Shown here: positions 1-6,648 of the stretch, in pieces
How the letters are laid out: every line of letters begins with the position of its first letter
Numbering within the stretch: position 1 is the first letter of the stretch
DNA from: Acidobacteriota bacterium
GTDB taxonomy: Bacteria; Acidobacteriota; Terriglobia; Acidiferrales; UBA7541
Assembly (NCBI GenBank): GCA_003223325.1
Contig: QHYS01000128.1
Location: 1-33,014 of the forward strand
DNA: 33,014 nt
Reading direction: 5' to 3'
Made by a program: the position numbers and the translations under genes
The notes under the pieces: generated by a model
The model's database searches: none
Told to the model about the DNA's origin: nothing
Seen by the model: only the letters and a program-made list of their open reading frames with translations

Positions 1-135
1 GAACTGGAGCAAGCCATCTATGACTGGTTGGCGAAATGGAATCGGGATCCCCAACCCTTCGTCTGGAAAGCGACCGCAGACGTTATTCTGGACAAGGTGC
101 GACGCTGTAAAGAATTATCCGAGACAGCACACTAG
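1..135 (+). mobile_element. IS630-type transposase, C-terminal end (cut by window edge)
   Basis: The frame is open from the first base of the window to a TAG at 133-135, giving 44 residues. They include the pattern WLxxWNxxPQPFVWKATADxIL followed by a basic helix, which is the typical end of the DDE domain and C-terminal tail of IS630-family transposases (helix after the catalytic Glu, then 'N-x-x-P-x-P-F-x-W'). The rest of the gene lies to the left of the window, so I cannot tell whether the element is intact. I could not place its right terminal inverted repeat or the TA target duplication. Together with the decayed transposase at 1450-2235, it marks this end of the window as an insertion-prone zone. 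Confidence 0.75.
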
Positions 136-312
136 TCTGTGCCTGATGTCTTCTCCCAGCTGAAGGCTTCAGCTTCGGGCTCGACGACAACTCCTACAGG
201 AAATCCCCGAACCCCAAAATACGGGAAAGGAGCATATGCTCGCGGCCGCAAGGCTGCTATGCTGGCTTCTCGAAGTGGTCATGCTCGAGAATCTTAGATC
301 GGAGAGGAACTT

Positions 313-507
313 ATGATAACCAGAAGGCCGACCCAGCCGAACGAAACGGACTGGCTACCGAAAAATTTCCCCGCTCTTCAGGAGCGAATGGACACTGTAA
401 AACGCAGCAATGCAGAAAAGCAGCAGCTTACTTCTCGTTCTCCTCTTGAGAATCCGGATGGTGTTGAGAAAGCGATCATTTCTTCCTCTTGTAGTCGAAT
501 CCTGTAG
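313..507 (+). CDS. possible small protein of unknown function (64 aa)
   Basis: This is a weakly supported small ORF that I do not recognise. A purine-rich GGAGAGG lies 5 nt before the ATG. A 25-codon ORF at 236-316, itself preceded by AAGGAG, ends in a 4-nt ATGA overlap with this start, the layout of a leader peptide coupled to a second cistron. The protein is polar and ends in a Ser/Cys-rich tail, with no signal peptide or membrane segment. Its 3' end runs into a 13-bp tandem duplication at 490-515, so the last residues may be recent additions. It lies between transposase remnants and a tRNA, where spurious ORFs are common. The rest of 136-612 shows nothing else I can support. Confidence 0.22.
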   Translation: MITRRPTQPNETDWLPKNFPALQERMDTVKRSNAEKQQLTSRSPLENPDGVEKAIISSSCSRIL

Positions 508-515
508 TCGAACCC
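490..515. repeat. 13-bp tandem duplication
   Basis: The unit TGTAGTCGAATCC at 490-502 is followed directly by TGTAGTCGAACCC at 503-515, with one mismatch. It looks like a short slippage or transposition scar at the end of a dubious ORF. No further copies follow. Confidence 0.7.
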
Positions 516-612
516 GATACTAATAACGAGCATAGTCAGCCAAGCAGAGAAACCGGGCAAAGACAGTGTCAAACTTTTCGAGCTTTGCCTTTATCTGATA
601 AGCTGTTTTCGC

Positions 613-688
613 GGGTGACTAACTCAACTGGTAGAGTAGCAGACTCTTAATCTGCGAGTTCAGGGTTCGAGTCCCTGGTCACCCACCA
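613..688 (+). tRNA. tRNA-Lys (anticodon CTT), CCA encoded
   Basis: A complete cloverleaf can be drawn by hand. The acceptor stem GGGTGAC (613-619) pairs perfectly with GTCACCC (678-684). The D-arm is ACTC/GAGT (622-625/634-637) around a GG-containing loop. The anticodon stem GCAGA/TCTGC (639-643/651-655) holds loop CTCTTAA with anticodon CTT at 646-648, reading AAG. The variable loop has 5 nt. The T-arm is CAGGG-TTCGAGT-CCCTG (661-677). The discriminator is A685 and the 3' CCA (686-688) is encoded in the DNA. There is no sign of degeneration, so the gene is probably functional. Its position between transposase remnants fits the use of tRNA 3' ends as integration hot spots, but I found no second copy of the 3' end that would define an attachment repeat. 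Confidence 0.95.
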
Positions 689-977
689 CCGTTCGGGCGC
701 GCCTTCATCCTCTGTGCCGAAGTCTTCTGGTCCATCCGTAAGTTTTTGGAAGCGGGAATTAGGTCTAAAGGCGGTGGGAAAGCCACGAAATGGGCTGGAT
801 CGCTGCGAGGGGATGCCCAGAATTCCTACGCAAAAGCAGGTTTTCACGCGGGAAACTGCCCAGCCGACGGCGATGACCAACTGAGAAACCTGAGCCCGCC
901 CCCCAACACGCTCTTACAGTAATTGCGCCACGTGGCCCAAGAGCCGACATTGACGACTATATCCAGCATCTCCCACC

Positions 978-1172
978 CTACTGGACGGGTTTGCAAACAG
1001 TGCCGGCTGCAGTGACATGACAATAAAATGTGACATAGTCGCCTTCGTGAGTTTGGATGACCCGGTATTCACCGGAATCGGTATCCACAGGTTGAGGGTG
1101 CCCGGACTCGTAGACATTGCGGTGACCGCATCCCATGCTCGCCAGGGCCATGAGGAGGAATAGATATCGCAT
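978..1172 (-). CDS. small putative lipoprotein (64 aa)
   Basis: The protein begins MRYLFLLMALASMGC, a short basic-hydrophobic signal peptide ending in a Cys at residue 15 that resembles a lipobox (S-M-G-C, a weak match at -3). About 50 polar residues follow, with two further Cys (a YC and a VC near the end) that could pair after export. The second of two in-frame ATGs (1172) is chosen because a perfect AGGAGG lies 6 nt before it; the first ATG at 1178 abuts the AGGAGG with no spacing. The body, with its 'GEYRVIQTHEGDYVTFYC' stretch, looks like a small beta-rich exported domain, but I do not recognise a family. The gene stands alone, flanked by empty DNA on both sides (689-977 and 1173-1449). 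The ribosome binding site and signal peptide together are the evidence that it is real. Confidence 0.55.
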   Translation of the reverse strand: MRYLFLLMALASMGCGHRNVYESGHPQPVDTDSGEYRVIQTHEGDYVTFYCHVTAAGTVCKPVQ

Positions 1173-1449
1173 GCTCATCCTCCTGGATCAGGTTACGGGC
1201 ATGCTCAGTGCTTGTCTTTGTCTACCGTCTAATAGGTGTGATGACGCCGCGGTTCAATTCCTCGAGGTGTTCCGGGGCAATTCCCAAGGCTTCTAGCCGA
1301 ACTTTCGCAGTTGCGGACGATTTTCGGCCTTTTTGCCGTGATTTTAGCGGTTAACTTGTGTGTTTCCATCGTCGGCCTCTAAAAATACGGTCGAGTGGAA
1401 ACCAAGTCTCTTCCCTTTGCCGTTGGAGTTCTGGCAGTTTGTGCAGGTC

Positions 1450-2235
1450 ATGTTTTTGTGCAGCAACCATCGCAAAAAAGATGGCAAGGATCATCGCTAC
1501 TTCAGCATCGTTGAGAACCATCGCATTGCTTCCAACAAGACGGACAGCGAACGGTTCTCTATCTCGGTGAGATCAACGACCATCAACGAGCGGCATGGCA
1601 GAAGACGCTGTCGGTGTTTGATGAAGAGCGGCAGGGTTATGAGAAGTTGAGTTTGTTTCCTGACGACCGCGAAATTCCCGCCGATGCGGTCGACAGTCTG
1701 CACGTGAAAATGAGCGGCCTCGAGCTGCGACGTCCTCGCCTTTTCGGCAGTTGCTGGTTGGCGTGCGAGTTGTGGCAGCAACTGGGCTTGCAGGAGTTTT
1801 GGGACGGTCGTCTCCGCGGCGGGCGTGAAAGCGTCTCTTGGGAGAAAGTGTTGCAACTCCTGGTAGTGAACCGGCTGCTGCATCCGGGCAGCGAGTTTCA
1901 TGTGAATCGGCACTGGTATGTGACGACCGCCATGGACACCTTGCTGGGAACGGATTTTGCTGTGGCCGAGAAAGACCGCTTGTATCGCTGTTTGGACCAG
2001 CTCCTGGAACACAAGCAGGAACTTTTTCAGTGGCTGCGCCAGAAGTGGGCCGATCTGTTTCAAGCCGAATTCGAAGTGCTGCTTTGCGATCTGACGGGCA
2101 CGTACTTTGAAGGAGAGATGGAAGAGAACCCCAAGGCCCAATCTGCTTCGCTCGAACCTCACCGCAAATGACCCTGCCGTGCTCTGGACGCGCTACGTGC
2201 AATTGACACAGATCGAAGCTGTATTTCGATCGCTC
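1450..2235 (+). pseudogene. decayed IS1634-type transposase (frameshift plus internal deletion)
   Basis: Three pieces in three frames together read as an IS1634-like (IS4 superfamily) transposase. Piece 1 (1450 to about 1553) starts MFLCSNHRKKDGKDHRYFSIVEN, the usual N-terminus. Around 1553 one base appears lost and the frame moves to piece 2 (about 1554-2141): YLGEIND, the AAW...FDE helix, then DLTGTYFEGE with the first DDE-type Asp in the family's 'D-x-T-S-T-YFEG' position. At about 2141-2143 it jumps to LLRSNLTANDPAVLWTRYVQLTQIEAVFRSL, the segment around the catalytic Glu near the C-terminus. Roughly half of a normal-length (about 550 aa) protein is missing, including the central catalytic region, and the C-terminal tail is gone. 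No terminal inverted repeats could be recognised. The element is dead. Confidence 0.8.
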
Positions 2236-2631
2236 GCGGCTTTATCGCCTCCTTGCGAGAGCGCCAAAAAAAAATACTATATAGATAACGATAATTTGTA
2301 AACCGTTCACATGAGAAAAACCATTGGTCCGCAATTTACGAATTCGTCTCTCTGTCTACATGTGGATCGTCGTGGCCATAGGTGTAAAAAGGCTCTGACA
2401 ACTTCGCGAATAACTTGGAAATCCGCCAGAATCGACCGCCCCGACCAAGGCCGCGAGATGCGGCGCCACGGTGCGCACATGAGTCAGTGTATAGAGAAAA
2501 AGAGATAAACGCAGGCTCAAAACCCATTCGTGTAAATGCACCGCAATTTTGCACACCAAGTAATCCTTACGAGTCGAGGCGCGGCGGATCACGCTCAATG
2601 AAATCTACTGGATGCTAGGATTCTATGCATC
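2236..2631. other. intergenic stretch without a recognisable gene
   Basis: About 400 nt separate the end of the transposase remnant from the glycosyltransferase. It starts with an A-run and AT-rich DNA (about 2265-2310, including TATATAG and ATAACGATAAT), unlike the GC-richer surroundings, and continues with sequence in which short ORFs overlap on both strands without ribosome binding sites. I see no tRNA, clear promoter or repeat. It is probably eroded mobile-element DNA plus the upstream region of the next gene. Confidence 0.5.
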
Positions 2632-4270
2632 ATGCAGTCGGGTCGTAACGCAGCCTCGTGGATGCTCGCACCTATTCTCATTCTTGCGTTCCTTTTCCAA
2701 AGCTATTCGGCAAGCCGACTGAAGAGCCCGACATTCGATGAGCCCATGCTCATCCCGGCCGGGCTCTCTTACGTTCAGACAGGCATCCTTCGCCTGAATG
2801 CGCAACAACCACCTTTGTTGCAGGAACTGGCCGGGCTGTCGCTGGTACTTTCCGGCATCCGTTGGCCAAACACGGTCGAAGCGTCGCAAATGCTCCAGGG
2901 AAATGGGGAGCCGGAACCGGAATGGCGTTTCGGCAACAGCATCATCACAGAGAACGGCGCAGACAAGGTTCTTTTCTGGTCGCGACTACCATTCATCTTC
3001 GTGTCGGCATTGGGTGGATTGCTGTTGTATTTGTTTGGACGCGAACTCGTCGGCGATGTTGCGGCGCTTGGGGCGCTTTTTTTGTACGCACTCGATCCCA
3101 CAATGATTGCGCATTCCTTTTTGGCGAAGACTGATGTGGGATTGGCCGTTTTTGCGATGTTGTTTCTGTGGGTTCTTTGGGAGTATCTACGGCGTCCGGG
3201 CTGGGCAAGACTGTTTCTTAGCGGAGTGGCGCTGGGTCTCGCCCTCTGCACGAAATTTACGGCTGTTTTCTTGCTTCCCATTGGCGGAGTGCTATCGCTG
3301 GCGGCCCTGCCCTGGCCTCCGGAAACTGCGAACGAAAGTGGTACCAGCTTTTTTGACAGGTTTTCTCTAGACAATTCCGAATGGGCCCGCGGAATCACGG
3401 CCCGGGTGTGCAGTTTCGTCATGATGTGCGTCGTGGCGGCATTCGTAATCGACGTACTCTACCTTTCGCCTCACGGGCTATCGCTCTACGACTCCGGCGT
3501 ACATCACGTATATACGGACCTTAATCCTGGCTACTTGGTATTTATGGCCGGTGAGTTGGACCACAAATTCCGCAGCTATTTGGCCGTATGCTATCTCGTA
3601 AAAGAACCTCTGGCAGGCATCGTGCTCTTCGGCATTGGTATATACGAACTCCGGCGCACGAAAACTCTGTCCCTGCTGCGCCAAATGTTTCTCGTCATCC
3701 CGCCGGCCGTGCTGTTTGCAGGCTACACGATCTGGTCCGAGAACGCGGGCATCCGGTATCTCATTCCGGTTCTCCCGTTCGTTTATTTGGTCGGCGGTTT
3801 GGGATTGGAAGCTCTGCTCCGCAATGGCTCCACCATAGCGCGCGCCGCGGCAATTTTGATTTGCGCATGGATGATCGTGGGCTTGTGGACCGCTATGGCT
3901 AGACGACAGCAACGTGGATTGGGGTCAGGGATTGAAGCAGCTAAAAATGTGGCTCGACAAGAATGCCCACGGCCGCAGTTTCCAACTAGGGTATTTTGGC
4001 ACTTACCCCCCGGAGGCATATGGGATTTTCTATCAGGGGTTAACTGTGCCCGAATTGATGCGGGGACCGAAGCCCGGTCTTTACGTGTTGAGTGCACATC
4101 TGGTGGCATTGCTTCCTGCCATCGGCGCAAAGGTGCGTCCAGGTGACGGTCAGTGGTTGCGGCAGGTTCCACCCACAGCCGTCGTAGGACATTCATTCTA
4201 CGTTTACGACATTCCTCAAACCGGCGTCAGCGGTTCCACACTAGCAGCGCCTCACGTCAGGCTGAATTAG
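2632..4270 (+). pseudogene. membrane glycosyltransferase, GT39/PMT-like, frameshifted
   Basis: The first part (from ATG 2632) is a multi-pass membrane protein. It has an N-terminal TM helix, then the periplasmic-loop signature KSPTFDEP (D36-E37, the usual catalytic acid pair of polyprenyl-phosphate-dependent glycosyltransferases), LNAQQPPLLQ, and about nine more TM helices to about 3890. The conserved soluble continuation 'DSNVDWGQGLKQLKMWL' is present only in the next frame (about 3902-4270, stop at 4268-4270), while the original frame runs on to an unrelated stop at 4146. Relatives usually have some 30 residues (a 'YFNELAGGP'-like stretch) between the last TM helix and DSNxDWGQ; here the two are adjacent. 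This suggests a deletion that also shifted the frame at about 3895-3902. Such enzymes transfer sugars from lipid carriers to proteins or envelope lipids. A sequencing error alone would not explain the missing segment. Confidence 0.78.
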
Positions 4271-4277
4271 GAGAGTG

Positions 4278-4703
4278 TTATTCCGGCGTCGCGGATTTCT
4301 CCCGCGCCCGCTGCGGCTTTAGAATCTCGTCCATCAGAAAGAGATCCGTGAGCAGCGCGCGGAGATGGATCGACGCATTCAAGTTATCTATCAACTGGGA
4401 GCTGATGGTGGTCTGCGCCAAAACAAGCTGAATGGCGGCGAGAGAGTCTTGAGCGTCCCGTTCCAATACGTGGAGGAACGCGGAGTAAGATTTCGTGTGG
4501 TCCAGATTTGCACGTTTCACCACCGCCGCATAGGCTTCCGCAAGGCCCGAAATCGCACCGGCGGCATGCTCGAGGTAATCACGCACCTGCCCGCTGGAGG
4601 CGCTACCTTCGTCGTCGCCAGCCAGTCCTTGGCCGGCGTACGCCAGCATGAACTCATAACACTTTTCGATGGCGTCGCAGCGGGCGCTGATCTCCTCGCC
4701 CAT
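4278..4703 (-). CDS. conserved small helical protein, last gene of the Mo-hydroxylase operon (141 aa)
   Basis: Its ATG (4703) lies 2 nt after the TAG of the cytochrome b gene, so the two are probably translationally coupled. The Shine-Dalgarno sequence is poor, which fits coupling. The protein appears all-helical and soluble: an N-terminal segment with a Cys and KCYEFMLAYAGQGL, a middle YLEHAAGAISGLAEAY, and a very regular C-terminal helix (LAAIQLVLAQTTISSQLIDNLNASIHLRALLTDLFLMDEIL). There is no signal peptide, TM helix or metal-binding cluster beyond scattered His. I cannot assign a family. From its position it could be an assembly or chaperone factor for the molybdoenzyme or for the cytochrome b. 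It converges on the broken glycosyltransferase gene, whose stop is only 7 nt away. Confidence 0.72.
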   Translation of the reverse strand: MGEEISARCDAIEKCYEFMLAYAGQGLAGDDEGSASSGQVRDYLEHAAGAISGLAEAYAAVVKRANLDHTKSYSAFLHVLERDAQDSLAAIQLVLAQTTISSQLIDNLNASIHLRALLTDLFLMDEILKPQRAREKSATPE

Positions 4704-4705
4704 CT

Positions 4706-5584
4706 CTAGGCTGGAACCCTGGACTTTGATCCTCCCGCGGCTCCGGCCTCGGGCGCTTGTTCGCCCACGGGCCAGCGCTGCGGATCGTGATGCTCCAGGT
4801 ACTTCTCGCGGCTCATCCATCCGAAGATCATTGAGTTGGTGATGAAAAACTTTTCCGGCCTGAGCGCGAAGTACACATGAGCTATGATGAGAGCGACAAG
4901 GGCGATGCCCGCGAGCCCGTGCAGCACGTACATCCAGCCCCACGTCGCGTCACTGAAGCCGAACAGGTAGGGATCCCGAGTGAAGAAAGGCGTACGCACC
5001 CTGCTCATCATCAACACACCTGTCCCGATGACAGCGAGACCGGCGCACAAAATGGCAAGGTGGTAGAGTTTGTTTTCCAAGGGATACTTGCCGAACTTTC
5101 TCGGCGCAGGAGCGGCCTGACCGAGGGCGCGTCGGAGTCGTCTGGCTGCGTCCTCGATGTCCACTCGATCGGGCCAGATCGACCAAAAATCGAGCCAGAA
5201 GGTCGCGTGGAAGAGGTGATAGATGACGGAGATGGTCAGCACGACGCCGGCGATCCAATGATAGGTGACCCACGCGAATCTGACTCCCATTTTCGGGAGG
5301 AAAGCAGTGAACAGCAGCGCGAACATGGCGAGCGCCATGACTCCATGGAAGAGTCGTGCACCGAAGGAGTGCCGGGCGACCCGTTCGGGGACACGCGAAG
5401 CGATTCCTGTGCCCACGGCCTCGCGCGAATGCGCTTCCGCAGATTTTGCCCAATACCCCACGTAGAGGGCATGAACGACCAGAAACAGCAGGCCTCCGAT
5501 TGCGGACACCCACAAAAGTCCAAAGGAGATGTGGATGGGAACTTCTCTACCCCACGGACTTGTAGCCCACTGTATTAGGCCCAT
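4706..5584 (-). CDS. membrane cytochrome b subunit (formate dehydrogenase gamma-like)
   Basis: The 292-aa protein has about five TM helices (roughly residues 18-40, 79-96, 106-127, 173-193, 217-240). His residues within or at the ends of the helices (H80, H109, H123, H126, H175, H222, H236) match the pattern of di-heme b-type cytochromes of the formate dehydrogenase gamma/cytochrome b561 kind. These take electrons from a redox enzyme and pass them to quinone. The C-terminal part (AHVYFALRPEKF...MIFGWMSREKYLEHHDP) is typical of this group. The ATG overlaps the FAD-subunit gene by 10 nt, so the proteins are made together. In context it is the probable membrane anchor and electron acceptor of the molybdenum hydroxylase, replacing NAD. 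The final 20 residues are a low-complexity Gly/Ala tail. Confidence 0.85.
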   Translation of the reverse strand: MGLIQWATSPWGREVPIHISFGLLWVSAIGGLLFLVVHALYVGYWAKSAEAHSREAVGTGIASRVPERVARHSFGARLFHGVMALAMFALLFTAFLPKMGVRFAWVTYHWIAGVVLTISVIYHLFHATFWLDFWSIWPDRVDIEDAARRLRRALGQAAPAPRKFGKYPLENKLYHLAILCAGLAVIGTGVLMMSRVRTPFFTRDPYLFGFSDATWGWMYVLHGLAGIALVALIIAHVYFALRPEKFFITNSMIFGWMSREKYLEHHDPQRWPVGEQAPEAGAAGGSKSRVPA

Positions 5585-6588
5585 GCTGCCTGCTCCACGC
5601 CGCCTATGGCGCGCTTCACTAGGTTTCTCATAAGCGGAATTTTGTAAGCGTTGAACCGCAACGGCCGCGCGCCCTGCACGGCCAGTCTTCCAGCTATTTC
5701 TCCGGTGGCGGCGTTCGGCTCTTTGCCGCGAACAGCATCTTCCACCGCAGCGAGCCGTAGCGGCCGAGCAGCCGCAGCATTCACCGCCAGCCGGATGCGC
5801 TCAATTTTGCCCCCGGTGATGACCATGGCCGACGCCACATTCATGAGCGGGAAATCCCACACATTCCGATCGCGCACTTTTTCAAAATAGAATTTAGCCC
5901 CAGCCCAATCCGCCGGCAGACGGATCGCCGTCAGAAGATCCCCTGGTCGCAGAATGTTCATCCGCGTTATGTCGGTGCCCGGGCCAATAAAGTAGTCTTC
6001 CGCGTCCACTACGCGCTCGCCTTTCGGGGTGCGAATCACAAACTTGGCGTCGAGCGCAATCAGGGCAGGCGCGGAGTCTGACGGGTTCACTGCCACACAA
6101 CGATCCGCCCCCAGAATCGCGTGCTCGCGGTTGATCGCCGTCGGCGTATCCGCAAAGCAGGTGTTCCCCCCGGCACGATAGCAAGGCCAGCCCGCGCGGT
6201 AATACCAACAGCGCGTGTCTTGCGATACGTTTCCGCCGATCGTGCCCTGGTTGCGAATCTGCGGCGAGGCCGCCGCTTCGGCTCCCGTTGACAAGATGCC
6301 GTATTTTCCACGGATGACGGGATGTCGCACTACCTCCGTCAACGTGGTCGTCGCCCCTATCTCCAGGCCACCGTTTGCCTCGCGGATTCCGCTCAGTTCT
6401 CTGACTTGGCTTAGATCGACCACGACTTTCGGGCGCTTGATGCGATCCTTGAGCCAATCGAAGGTGTCCAGGCCACCCGCCATTACCCAGGCATCTTCAC
6501 GGTACTGACCGAGCAACCGCACCGCATCGTCGACCGTCGGCGGTTGAAAGAGTTCAAACGCCGGCATCACATCATGTATCACGGCCAT
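5575..6588 (-). CDS. Mo-hydroxylase FAD-binding medium subunit with four-Cys insert
   Basis: This is the FAD subunit of the xanthine dehydrogenase/CO dehydrogenase family (337 aa, typical 290-330). It has the PCMH-type FAD fold at the N-terminus (VMAGGLDTFDWLK), the second FAD motif ATIGGN-like QGTIGGNVSQ, and the CO_deh_flav_C domain at the C-terminus. The unusual part is a loop just after GGNVSQDTRC with four Cys at 127, 136, 144 and 164, followed by CVAVNPSDSAPALIALDA. The same 'DTRCxYY...C...G..C...RCxAV..SD.APAL' architecture carries an extra [4Fe-4S] cluster in the beta subunit of 4-hydroxybenzoyl-CoA reductase. The start at 6588 is preferred over the upstream in-frame GTG at 6615 because AGGAGG lies 8 nt before it. 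It is third in the operon. Confidence 0.9.
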   Translation of the reverse strand: MAVIHDVMPAFELFQPPTVDDAVRLLGQYREDAWVMAGGLDTFDWLKDRIKRPKVVVDLSQVRELSGIREANGGLEIGATTTLTEVVRHPVIRGKYGILSTGAEAAASPQIRNQGTIGGNVSQDTRCWYYRAGWPCYRAGGNTCFADTPTAINREHAILGADRCVAVNPSDSAPALIALDAKFVIRTPKGERVVDAEDYFIGPGTDITRMNILRPGDLLTAIRLPADWAGAKFYFEKVRDRNVWDFPLMNVASAMVITGGKIERIRLAVNAAAARPLRLAAVEDAVRGKEPNAATGEIAGRLAVQGARPLRFNAYKIPLMRNLVKRAIGGVEQAAWA

Positions 6589-6648
6589 GTTTCCGTCCTC
6601 CTGCGCTCTCTCCACTTGGTCTCTATTCCGTCGCGCTCAAGGTTTGAC

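Noticed and set aside
647-880. Minus-strand ORF of 77 codons ending WWVTRDSNPELAD
   Set aside because: Its C-terminus is the antisense translation of the tRNA-Lys T-arm and acceptor stem, a well-known false ORF pattern; it has no ribosome binding site.
1497-2162. 221-codon minus-strand ORF opposite the transposase remnant
   Set aside because: It is a shadow of the IS1634-type coding sequence; the plus-strand frames carry recognisable transposase motifs, the minus frame does not.
2775-3422. 215-codon minus-strand ORF inside the glycosyltransferase
   Set aside because: It is a low-quality translation without start signals; the plus strand encodes clear TM helices and the DE motif.
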